From Rhodocyclaceae bacterium (GTDB lineage Bacteria; Pseudomonadota; Gammaproteobacteria; Burkholderiales; Rhodocyclaceae), in contig JADJEF010000018.1 in assembly GCA_016702335.1 (NCBI GenBank), forward strand, positions 868,001 through 932,000: DNA of 64,000 nucleotides, given 5' to 3'. The translations under genes were made by a program, and so were the position numbers. This document shows positions 47,178 through 54,598 of this stretch, in pieces. Each line of letters begins with the position of its first letter. The first letter of the stretch is position 1. The notes under the pieces are model-generated. The model saw only the letters and a list, made by a program, of their open reading frames with translations. It ran no database searches and was not told where the DNA came from.

Positions 47178-47481
47178 TTTGTATTCCTTCCATAAATTCG
47201 ATGTGTGTCACATGCAGAACGGGGCTACGCCGCTTGAGGCTGCGCGCGGCGAGAAAACCACTCACTCGCATCACGTCACCCTCCAGAGATTTCGCCAGCA
47301 GGAGCGCCAGGGATTCCACTGCGATACAAACCATGTCGACATCCACGCTTCGATTTTGACCGGCTTCAATCTGGGTAGATTGATGCGCCAGCGAGAATTC
47401 GAGTACGGGAATACCTCCTGGAGTGTGCCGCAAGGGCCCGCGTTCCAGCAACCGCCCTGACAGGTGCGTCAGGTTAGCCAG
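47167..47481 (-). CDS. priB: Primosomal replication protein PriB, with a non-standard start
   Basis: PriB is a small single-strand-binding protein (OB fold) used in replication restart. LSGRLLERGPLRHTPGGIPVLEF, LAHQSTQIEAGQNRSVDV and FLAARSLKRRSPVLHVTHIEFME fit the family. The first ordinary start (TTG at 47451) would cut off the first beta strand (NLTHLSGR). No ATG, GTG or TTG lies between that point and the rpsF stop at 47492. A CTG at 47481 gives the expected N-terminus, so a CTG start is inferred. The clear ribosome-binding site is missing; coupling to rpsF is likely. Confidence 0.85.
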   Translation of the reverse strand: MANLTHLSGRLLERGPLRHTPGGIPVLEFSLAHQSTQIEAGQNRSVDVDMVCIAVESLALLLAKSLEGDVMRVSGFLAARSLKRRSPVLHVTHIEFMEGIQNGF

Positions 47482-47491
47482 CTGCGCAGAC

Positions 47492-47875
47492 TCAGGCTGC
47501 CGCAGTGGCAGACACAGCCTCCTCTTTGACCGCGTCAGTCGACATTGATCGTGACTTCTCTTCCTTCATCATCGGCGAAGGCGTGGTGACGGCACTGTCC
47601 ATCTTGATGGTCAAATGGCGCAGCACGGCATCGTTGTACTTGAACGAGTGCTCAAGTTCTTCCAGAGTAACGCCATCGCACTCGATATTCATGAGTACGT
47701 AGTGAGCTTTGTGCACCTTCTGGATCGGGTAAGCCATCTGGCGGCGCCCCCAGTCTTCGAGGCGGTGAATGTTGCCGCTCTTCGAGGTGACGAGCGTCTT
47801 GTAACGCTCGACCATGGCCGGAACCTGCTCAGACTGGTCCGGGTGGACGATAAAAACGATTTCATAATGGCGCAT
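47492..47875 (-). CDS. rpsF: 30S ribosomal protein S6
   Basis: S6 (127 residues) pairs with S18 on the 30S platform. MRHYEIVFIVHPDQSEQVPAMVERYK, RLEDWGRRQMAYPIQKVHKAHYVLMNIE and LEHSFKYNDAVLRHLTIK are standard. The C-terminal tail is longer than the core and ends VSATAAA. It heads rpsF-priB-rpsR-rplI. Confidence 0.97.
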   Translation of the reverse strand: MRHYEIVFIVHPDQSEQVPAMVERYKTLVTSKSGNIHRLEDWGRRQMAYPIQKVHKAHYVLMNIECDGVTLEELEHSFKYNDAVLRHLTIKMDSAVTTPSPMMKEEKSRSMSTDAVKEEAVSATAAA

Positions 47876-47943
47876 GCAATCTCCTTATGGGTTAATGCCG
47901 GCCCGCATGCGATTCGGGCGCGACAAGGCGAAATAGGGTCGTG

Positions 47944-47973
47944 ATTATAGGGCCCAGGAGCTGGCACGGGCAA
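47944..47973 (-). promoter_or_regulatory. Sigma-70-type promoter of the rpsF operon
   Basis: On the minus strand TTGCCC and TATAAT are separated by 18 bases, about 70 bases before the rpsF ATG. The -10 box is a perfect consensus match. Confidence 0.7.
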
Positions 47974-48059
47974 ACTTAATCTGGCTTCAAGCGGAACGAA
48001 GAAGGGCCGACAACCCGCCCTGTTCAGGCGGTCAAACAACGAACGGCAGCCCTGATTTC

Positions 48060-48986
48060 ATGCAACAATCTATCAGGATGACAACTACCCTCGACCAAAC
48101 CCTGCCGGATCTTGATTCGTGGGTTCGCTACTTCAGCGAAGCGCCGATTCCCGTATTGCGCCATACAGTCCACGAACTCGACCGGATGCGCGAGGACGCA
48201 GACAGGGTGAATGGGCGCGCGCTCGCCGGCGTCATTCTGCGCGACCCCCTGATGACGCTCAAGGTATTGGCCTACATCGAAAGCAACCGGAGGAAGCGAC
48301 AAACCACCGACATCACCACCATCGAGCGCGCCTTGATGATGATTGGTATCGACCCCTTCTTTCGTGATTTCCAGAACCTTCCGTTGGTGGAAGATCAGTT
48401 GCGCGAACACCCGCGTGCGCTGGTGGGCATGCTCAAGGTGACTGCCCGTGCGCGCAAGGCGGCGAATTGGGCGCGCGAATGGGCCATGATGCGGCACGAT
48501 ATGGACGTCGATGAAATCACCGTCGCCACCCTGCTCTACGACCTTGCCGAGATTCTGATGTGGTGCTTCGCACCCAAGCTTGCACTGCAGGTCAGGCAGG
48601 TGCAGACCGAGGATCGGCATCGCCGTTCGGCCGACGTTCAAGCGGAGATCTACGGGATTCATCTGTACGAACTGAAAAGCGGTCTGACGCAAGCCTGGCA
48701 CCTGCCTCCCTTGCTCAACATGCTGCTCGACCATGAGAAAGCCGACCATCCCCGGGTCAGAAACGTACAACTGGCTGTCGATTTGGCCCGCCACTCGGCC
48801 AACGGCTGGGACGACGCGGCCCTGCCTGATGACTTTCGCGGCATTACCGACTTGCTGCGCATTGCCCCGGAAGCCCTGTTTAACAAGCTCGGGTTGGAAA
48901 GTGAGCCCTCGGTAGTCGCGTTCTACGCGCAAACGCGCGATGGAGCCACTCACGCGGGAAACGCCGTCCCACCAGCGCCGACTTGA
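48060..48986 (+). CDS. HDOD-domain protein with repeat-encoded C-terminus
   Basis: The protein has about 308 residues, or 302 if it starts at the ATG at 48078. It resembles HDOD signalling proteins: PIPVLRHTVHELDRMREDADR, LAGVILRDPLMTLKVLAYIES, ERALMMIGIDPFF, ATLLYDLAEILMWCFAP. HDOD domains lack the metal site of HD phosphodiesterases and act in signalling. The last eight residues (AVPPAPT with the residue before) and the stop codon come from a dispersed repeat, in which one base change (TTGCGG to TTGACG) makes the TGA. Confidence 0.8.
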   Translation: MQQSIRMTTTLDQTLPDLDSWVRYFSEAPIPVLRHTVHELDRMREDADRVNGRALAGVILRDPLMTLKVLAYIESNRRKRQTTDITTIERALMMIGIDPFFRDFQNLPLVEDQLREHPRALVGMLKVTARARKAANWAREWAMMRHDMDVDEITVATLLYDLAEILMWCFAPKLALQVRQVQTEDRHRRSADVQAEIYGIHLYELKSGLTQAWHLPPLLNMLLDHEKADHPRVRNVQLAVDLARHSANGWDDAALPDDFRGITDLLRIAPEALFNKLGLESEPSVVAFYAQTRDGATHAGNAVPPAPT

Positions 48987-48988
48987 CG
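48962..48988 (+). repeat. 27-bp dispersed repeat, copy 14 (3' end of HDOD gene)
   Basis: Plus orientation, quartet CCCA, right end TTGACG. It supplies the last codons and the stop of the HDOD gene. Confidence 0.9.
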
Positions 48989-49005
48989 ACGCAACGGCTG
49001 CGACA

Positions 49006-49128
49006 CTACCCGCAATAGCTCACATTGGCCGTGTCTATCAACAGGCCAGGTCGGTGGTAGGCAATGAAGGCCGTGGCCAGCGCCGCCCCCAGCAGCAACA
49101 AGCCGATCGCCTGCAGCCAACGCGGCAT
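49006..49128 (-). CDS. Small membrane protein after the pseudouridine synthase gene
   Basis: A 40-residue frame, MPRWLQAIGLLLLGAALATA followed by a short tail ending ANVSYCG, with one membrane helix. Its ATG overlaps the stop of the upstream gene (TGATG), suggesting coupled translation. No family is recognised. Confidence 0.5.
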   Translation of the reverse strand: MPRWLQAIGLLLLGAALATAFIAYHRPGLLIDTANVSYCG

Positions 49129-49937
49129 CAGAAACTCTCGCCGCCCCGAAGCAAGCGCCATTGCCCGACAGGCAAATCTCCCAACGGCACACCGCCGATG
49201 CGCACCCGCTTCAGACCGAGCACCCTGAGCCCGACAAGTTCGCACATGCGGCGAATCTGACGTTTGCGTCCTTCGGTCAATACAAAACGGAGCTGATCCT
49301 CGTTCATCCAGCTCACTTTTGCCGGTCGCAACACGCGACCATCCAGAGCCAGGCCGTGGTTGAGCAAGGCAAGGCCACGCTCATCGAGCTTTCCGGCAAC
49401 GCGCACCAGGTATTCTTTTTCGACCGTGGAATCATCGCCAATGAGTTGCCGGGCGATACGTCCATCCTGAGTCAGCACCAACAATCCCGTCGAGTCGATA
49501 TCCAGACGCCCCGCCGGGGCCAAGCCGCGCAACCATTCGCGGCGAAAACGGGGACCTGTATCCTGAGTTTGATTGTCCGGCGTCACCAGAACTACCGCGG
49601 GCTGATAACCATCTTCAGCCTGGCCAGAGACATAGCCTATGGGCTTGTGCAGCAGCACCGTTACCTGTGCCTCCTGATGGCTGCGCGCCTCGGGTGCCAG
49701 ACGGATCACCGCTGCCGGTGACGCTTTGCTACCCAGTTCGGTGACCCGGGTGCCATCAACGAACACCATGCCACGAGCAATGAAGTCGTCCGCTTCACGA
49801 CGCGAGCACAGGCCGCGTTCGGCCATCAGTTTGGAAATCCGCACCGGCTCGCCCGGCCCAACGCTTGCGCCCGGCGCAGCAGACTGTTTGCGAACCACCC
49901 GCACGGCACGGGGTCTCTGCGTATCATTCATGGACAT
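49128..49937 (-). CDS. 23S rRNA pseudouridine synthase, RsuA/RluB/RluF type
   Basis: The 269-residue protein has an N-terminal S4 RNA-binding domain (RISKLMAERGLCSRREADDF, GMVFVDGTRVTELG) and the RsuA-class catalytic core, with the aspartate in APAGRLDIDSTGLLVLTQDG, then VEKEYLVRV and TEGRKRQIRRMCELVGL. The S4 spacing and core resemble RluF (U2604) more than RluB, but the exact target is uncertain. It is divergent from rlmJ. Confidence 0.85.
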   Translation of the reverse strand: MSMNDTQRPRAVRVVRKQSAAPGASVGPGEPVRISKLMAERGLCSRREADDFIARGMVFVDGTRVTELGSKASPAAVIRLAPEARSHQEAQVTVLLHKPIGYVSGQAEDGYQPAVVLVTPDNQTQDTGPRFRREWLRGLAPAGRLDIDSTGLLVLTQDGRIARQLIGDDSTVEKEYLVRVAGKLDERGLALLNHGLALDGRVLRPAKVSWMNEDQLRFVLTEGRKRQIRRMCELVGLRVLGLKRVRIGGVPLGDLPVGQWRLLRGGESF

Positions 49938-49954
49938 TATTCTACGGCCGCACC

Positions 49955-50815
49955 ATGCTCAGCTACCGTCACGCCTACCACGCCGGCAACCACGCCGATG
50001 TCCTGAAACATCTCGTGCTGGCTCACTGCCTCGAGCACATGAATGGCAAGGACAAGCCCTATCTGGTCGCCGACACCCACGCCGGTGCCGGCATCTATGC
50101 GCTGGAAAGTCATAGCGCGCAACGCACCGGCGAATATCACTCGGGCATAGGCCGCATCTGGGGCCGCAAAGACCTGCCGCCGGCACTCGCCCCGCTGATA
50201 GAGTTGCTGCAAGGCCTCAACCCTGATAGCAAGTTGCGCGTCTATCCGGGTTCGCCCTGGCTGGAGCGTGCCCTGACGCGCCATGGCGACAAACTGCGCC
50301 TATGCGAACTGCACACCACCGATTTCGCCCTGCTCCGGCGAGAGTTTGGTGACGAACCCAAGCATATACAACTCGATAACACGGATGGGTTCGAGATGCT
50401 CAAGGCCGCCCTGCCCCCGCCCTCGCGGCGAGGCGTCGTGCTGATCGACCCTTCGTATGAGATAAAGAGCGACTACACCAAAGTGGCTGTCGCCATCAAA
50501 GATGCCATCGCGCGCTTTGCCACGGGCACTTATCTCGTCTGGCACCCGCTGCTGCCCTTGCTGGAGGCCAATGCGCTGCCCACGAAACTGAGAAAGCTGG
50601 GCGCGAAAAGCTGGTTGCACGCCACGCTACAGGTGCGCGCCGCCTCCACCAAAGGTCATGGCATGCACGGCAGCGGCATGTTTGTGGTGAATCCGCCCTG
50701 GAAACTTGAGCAGGCGATGCGTGAAGCACTGCCCTACCTTGCCGAACACCTTGCCCAGGATACGGGTGCCAACTGGAACCTCGAGCAGATGGAAGTCGCC
50801 AAGGAAAAGGAATGA
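49955..50815 (+). CDS. rlmJ: 23S rRNA A2030 N6-methyltransferase RlmJ
   Basis: RlmJ methylates A2030 of 23S rRNA. The 286-residue protein begins MLSYRHAYHAGNHADVLKH, has DTHAGAGIYALES (SAM loop) and GSPWLERALTR. The catalytic motif is LIDPSYEIKSDY, where relatives usually have DPPYE, and the C-terminal part reads LHGSGMFVVNPPW-like (here GMHGSGMFVVNPPW). The start matches the family; longer frames run back into the divergent gene. Confidence 0.92.
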   Translation: MLSYRHAYHAGNHADVLKHLVLAHCLEHMNGKDKPYLVADTHAGAGIYALESHSAQRTGEYHSGIGRIWGRKDLPPALAPLIELLQGLNPDSKLRVYPGSPWLERALTRHGDKLRLCELHTTDFALLRREFGDEPKHIQLDNTDGFEMLKAALPPPSRRGVVLIDPSYEIKSDYTKVAVAIKDAIARFATGTYLVWHPLLPLLEANALPTKLRKLGAKSWLHATLQVRAASTKGHGMHGSGMFVVNPPWKLEQAMREALPYLAEHLAQDTGANWNLEQMEVAKEKE

Positions 50816-50833
50816 CGCGGCTCGTATGATTTT

Positions 50834-52834
50834 TCAGTGCCGCAGTTCCGCCCGGTCGCGAAACAAGGCCAAAGCCTCAGGATTGGCCAGCGCCTCCTGA
50901 TTCTTGACTGGCAAGTTATGCACCACATTGCGCACAGCCAGTTCCACAATCTTGCCGCTCTTGGTGCGCGGAATATCGACGACCTGCACGATTTTTGCGG
51001 GCACATGGCGCGGCGTCGTGTTGTCGCGAATCGTCGCCTTGATACGCTGCTGCAGAGCGTCGGTCAATTGCAATCCCTCGCGCAGTTTGACAAATAGCAC
51101 CACGCGCACGTCACCGCTGGCCTCGCCAGCTTTTGCCGGTGGCCAATCCTGGCCAATGACGATGGACTCCAGTACCTCGGGAAGTTTTTCCACCTGTCGA
51201 TAGATTTCGGCTGTGCCAATGCGTACCCCGCCAGGATTCAACGTGGCGTCTGAGCGCCCGTAGATGACAAAACCGCCGTTGGGAGTGATTTCGGCGAAAT
51301 CCCCATGGCACCAGACATTGTCAAATCGTTCGAAATAGGCGGCACGATATTTGGCTCCGTCCGTGTCGTTCCAGAAACCAATCGGCATGGCGGGGAAACT
51401 GCGCATGCATACCAACTCGCCCTTTTCGCCACACAGGGTATTGCCATTGTCGTCAACCACCTCGACGGCCATGCCCAAGCCGGCGCATTGAATCTCGCCG
51501 CGAATCACCGGCGCGTTGGGGTTGCCCAGAACAAAGCAGGAAATGATGTCGGTTCCCCCTGAAATCGACGCCAGTTGCATGTTGGCCTTGATCTTCTCAT
51601 ACACAAAGTCAAACGACTCGGCCACCAAGGGGCTCCCGGTCGAAAACATTGCCCGCAGCGACGATAGGTCGTACTGATCCTTGGGCACCCATCCGGTCTT
51701 GGCGAGGGCATCGATAAACTTGGCCGAGGTACCAAAGTGCGTCATCCGCTCGGCGACGGCAAAGTCAAACAACAGACGCCCGTCCGCCACAAAGGGAGAG
51801 CCATCGTAGAGCAGCAAGGTCGCCCCGGACGCGATGCCCGAGACCAGCCAATTCCACATCATCCAGCCGCAGGTCGTGAAATAGAAAAGTCGGTCTCCGT
51901 CACGCACATCGGCATGCAGTCGATGCTCCTTCAGATGCTGCAAGAGGGTGCCGCCAGCACTATGAACAATGCACTTGGGTACGCCCGTCGTCCCCGAGGA
52001 ATACATGATGTAGAGCGGGTGCGCAAACGGCAGACGCACAAACTCAATGTCGTCGACCCAGCGATATTCCTGCACGAAGTCCGCCAACATGACCGCCTTG
52101 GGCAATGCCGAAAGATCATGCTCGCGATGCACGTAGGGGACCACGACCAACTGGCGCAGCGATGGCAGCCCAGCCACAATCTCGGGCAGCTTGCCCAGCG
52201 TATCAATGGTCTTGCCGGCATAAAAATACCCGTCAGCGGCGACCAGCACTATTGGCTCCGTCTGGCCAAAGCGGTCAAGGACCCCCTGCACACCAAAATC
52301 GGGTGAAGCCGACGTAAAGATGGCCCCCAGACTCGTGGCCGCGAGCATCGCCACCAGCGTATCCGGGCAATTGGGCATGTAGGCGGCCACCCTGTCGCCG
52401 GTCGCCACGCCGGCGTTACGAAAAGCGGCTGCCATGTGCGCCACCCGCCGGTACAGGTCACCATGACTAATGCGCTCCTTTACCCGGTCTTCGCCCCAGA
52501 ACACGATGGCATCTTCGCCGTCACGCCGGCGCAGCAGATTCTCGGCGAAATTCAGTCGTGCGTCGGGAAACCAGTTGGCCCCGGGCATTTTTTGGCCATC
52601 GACCAACACCTTGTGCCCGCGCTCACCCACCACGGCGCAAAAATCCCAGATCGCGGTCCAAAAGTCCTCAGACTGATCGACAGACCACCGGTGCAAGGCG
52701 GTGTAGTCTGTCGCCAAGTCGGCGCTGGCAATACGGCGATCAACGAGAAAACGGGTAAATGCACTCAGCCCCGTAGCTTCAATCTGTTCGCGTCCAGGTG
52801 CCCACAACGTCTGGGATTTGCTTTCTGGGATCAT
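50834..52834 (-). CDS. Acetoacetyl-CoA synthetase
   Basis: This AMP-forming ligase activates acetoacetate, allowing use of ketone bodies or PHB-derived acetoacetate. The 666-residue protein has LWAPGREQIEATGLSAFTRFL, LHRWSVDQSEDFW, the ATP loop MYSSGTTGVPKCIVHS, TCGWMMWNWLVSGIASGATL, ISGGTDIISCF and the C-terminal DIPRTKSGKIVELAVRNV. A repeat copy is read as RRIASADLA near residues 33-41. The start at 52834 matches the family; an ATG at 52861 does not. Confidence 0.92.
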   Translation of the reverse strand: MIPESKSQTLWAPGREQIEATGLSAFTRFLVDRRIASADLATDYTALHRWSVDQSEDFWTAIWDFCAVVGERGHKVLVDGQKMPGANWFPDARLNFAENLLRRRDGEDAIVFWGEDRVKERISHGDLYRRVAHMAAAFRNAGVATGDRVAAYMPNCPDTLVAMLAATSLGAIFTSASPDFGVQGVLDRFGQTEPIVLVAADGYFYAGKTIDTLGKLPEIVAGLPSLRQLVVVPYVHREHDLSALPKAVMLADFVQEYRWVDDIEFVRLPFAHPLYIMYSSGTTGVPKCIVHSAGGTLLQHLKEHRLHADVRDGDRLFYFTTCGWMMWNWLVSGIASGATLLLYDGSPFVADGRLLFDFAVAERMTHFGTSAKFIDALAKTGWVPKDQYDLSSLRAMFSTGSPLVAESFDFVYEKIKANMQLASISGGTDIISCFVLGNPNAPVIRGEIQCAGLGMAVEVVDDNGNTLCGEKGELVCMRSFPAMPIGFWNDTDGAKYRAAYFERFDNVWCHGDFAEITPNGGFVIYGRSDATLNPGGVRIGTAEIYRQVEKLPEVLESIVIGQDWPPAKAGEASGDVRVVLFVKLREGLQLTDALQQRIKATIRDNTTPRHVPAKIVQVVDIPRTKSGKIVELAVRNVVHNLPVKNQEALANPEALALFRDRAELRH
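52712..52738 (-). repeat. 27-bp dispersed repeat, copy 15 (in acetoacetyl-CoA synthetase)
   Basis: Minus orientation, quartet ATTG, right end TTGGCG. It is read in the gene as RRIASADLA. Confidence 0.8.
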
Positions 52835-52868
52835 GAAAATGTCCTGACGGTGCCTGATCATTTACCCG

Positions 52869-52880
52869 TGATTATAATCA
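52869..52880. promoter_or_regulatory. 12-bp palindrome with -10-like core between divergent genes
   Basis: TGATTATAATCA is self-complementary and contains TATAAT-like -10 elements on both strands, midway between the acetoacetyl-CoA synthetase and ETF-QO starts. It may be the shared -10 region or an operator. Confidence 0.45.
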
Positions 52881-52909
52881 GCCGCAATTACCACACTTGA
52901 CTAGAGGGG

Positions 52910-54547
52910 ATGGCCGTGGAACGTGAATCAATGGAGTTTGATGTACTGATCGTCGGGGGCGGCCCGGCCGGGCTCTCGGCAGCCATTCGGCTCAAGCAGA
53001 TCAACGCCGACATCAACGTCTGCCTGATCGAAAAAGGCTCCGAGATCGGTGCCCACATCCTGTCGGGTGCGGTCATGGACCCGCGCGCCATTACTGAACT
53101 GATTCCGGACTGGAAAGAGAAAGGCGCCCCGCTCAGCACCGAAGTCACTCGCGATCGCGTGACGCTGCTGACCGAATACGGCTTTGTCGACATTCCCAAC
53201 TTAGTGACCCCCGGCTGCATGCTCAACGAGGGCAACTACATCATCAGCCTCGGACAGGTCTGCCGTTGGTTGGGTGAGCAGGCCGAGTCGTTGGGGGTCG
53301 AGATTTACCCTGGCTTTGCCGGAGCTGAAGTGCTCTATGACGAAAAGGGAGCCGTGCGCGGCGTAGCTACTGGCGACATGGGTCTGGGCCGAGACGGCAA
53401 ACCCGGCCCCCATCATCAGCCGGGCATGGAGCTCGTAGCCAAGTACACTCTGTTTGCCGAAGGTTGCCGCGGCCATCTGGGCAAGATGCTGGAGGCCAAG
53501 TTCAACCTGCGCGCCGAATGTGACCCGCAGACGTACGGCATCGGTGTCAAGGAACTCTGGGAAGTGCAGCCGGACCAGTTTGAAAAAGGTCTGGTCTTCC
53601 ACAGCACGGGCTGGCCGCTCAAGTCCGACACCTATGGCGGTGCCTTCATGTATCACTATGGTGAAAATCTGGTGTCGATCGGCCTCGTGGTCGGCTTGGG
53701 CTACAACAACCCCTACCTGTCACCGTTTGAAGAGATGCAGCGCCTGAAGCTGCACCCGCAGATCGCGCCGATCTTCAAGGGCGCCAAGCGTCTGGCCTAT
53801 GGAGCGCGTGCGCTCGCGGCGGGCGGCCTGCAGTCAATGCCCAAGCTCACCTTCCCCGGTGGCGCACTGATCGGCGATGACGCCGGATTTCTGGTCGGCT
53901 CGCGCATCAAGGGCAGCCACTCGGCCATCAAGAGCGGCATGCTGGTGGCCGAAGCGACGGCCGCAGCGCTGGCCGCCGAGCGCAGCGCTGACGAACTGAC
54001 AGCGTATCCCGAACTGTTCCGCAATTCGTGGCTGTACGACGAGCTTTACACCGCCCGCAACTTCAAGCCCTACATGGCCAAGGGCCTGTGGCTGGGCTCA
54101 CTCATGTTCGGCATTGACCAAACTATCCTGCGTGGACGTGCCCCTTGGACGCTGCCCAACCATGCCGATCACAGCAAGCTGAAGCCGGCCGCAGAGTGCG
54201 CGCAGATCACCTATCCGAAACCCGACGGCGTGCTCACCTTTGATCGCTTGTCATCGGTGTTCCTCTCCAATACCAATCACGAGGAAGAGCAACCCTGTCA
54301 CCTGCAGCTGAAAGACACGAGTGTGCCGATTGCCACCAATCTGGCCCTCTACGACGCCCCCGAGCAGCGCTACTGCCCGGCCGGAGTCTACGAGATCGTG
54401 CGTGACGAGCAGGGCAACAACCCACGCCTGCAAATCAATGCGCAGAATTGCGTGCACTGCAAAACCTGCGACATCAAAGACCCGACCCAGAACATCAACT
54501 GGGTCGTGCCGCAGGGTGGTGAGGGGCCGATTTACCAGCAGATGTAG
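52910..54547 (+). CDS. Electron transfer flavoprotein-ubiquinone oxidoreductase
   Basis: ETF-QO passes electrons from reduced EtfAB to the ubiquinone pool at the membrane. The 545-residue protein has the FAD loop VLIVGGGPAGLSAAIRL near the N-terminus, SGAVMDPRAITELIP, a middle quinone-binding region (GLVVGLGYNNPYLSPFEEM, LIGDDAGFLVG) and a C-terminal 4Fe-4S domain with cysteines in RYCPAGVYE and NCVHCKTCDIKDP. The length is normal. It is the membrane partner of EtfAB encoded 4 kb away, with a group II intron between. Confidence 0.95.
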   Translation: MAVERESMEFDVLIVGGGPAGLSAAIRLKQINADINVCLIEKGSEIGAHILSGAVMDPRAITELIPDWKEKGAPLSTEVTRDRVTLLTEYGFVDIPNLVTPGCMLNEGNYIISLGQVCRWLGEQAESLGVEIYPGFAGAEVLYDEKGAVRGVATGDMGLGRDGKPGPHHQPGMELVAKYTLFAEGCRGHLGKMLEAKFNLRAECDPQTYGIGVKELWEVQPDQFEKGLVFHSTGWPLKSDTYGGAFMYHYGENLVSIGLVVGLGYNNPYLSPFEEMQRLKLHPQIAPIFKGAKRLAYGARALAAGGLQSMPKLTFPGGALIGDDAGFLVGSRIKGSHSAIKSGMLVAEATAAALAAERSADELTAYPELFRNSWLYDELYTARNFKPYMAKGLWLGSLMFGIDQTILRGRAPWTLPNHADHSKLKPAAECAQITYPKPDGVLTFDRLSSVFLSNTNHEEEQPCHLQLKDTSVPIATNLALYDAPEQRYCPAGVYEIVRDEQGNNPRLQINAQNCVHCKTCDIKDPTQNINWVVPQGGEGPIYQQM

Positions 54548-54557
54548 CCAGGATATT

Positions 54558-54584
54558 CCGCAAGTCGGCGCTGGTGATACGGCG
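54558..54584 (-). repeat. 27-bp dispersed repeat, copy 16 (intergenic)
   Basis: Perfect consensus, minus orientation, quartet ATCA, with AAT and A flanks. It lies 11 bases after the ETF-QO stop and about 14 bases from the 3' end of the group II intron. Confidence 0.92.
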
Positions 54585-54598
54585 ATTGGGCGCTGCGG

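Noticed and set aside
48024..48953. 309-codon open frame on the minus strand
   Set aside because: Mirror of the HDOD gene. The plus-strand protein shows HDOD motifs and the antisense one shows none.
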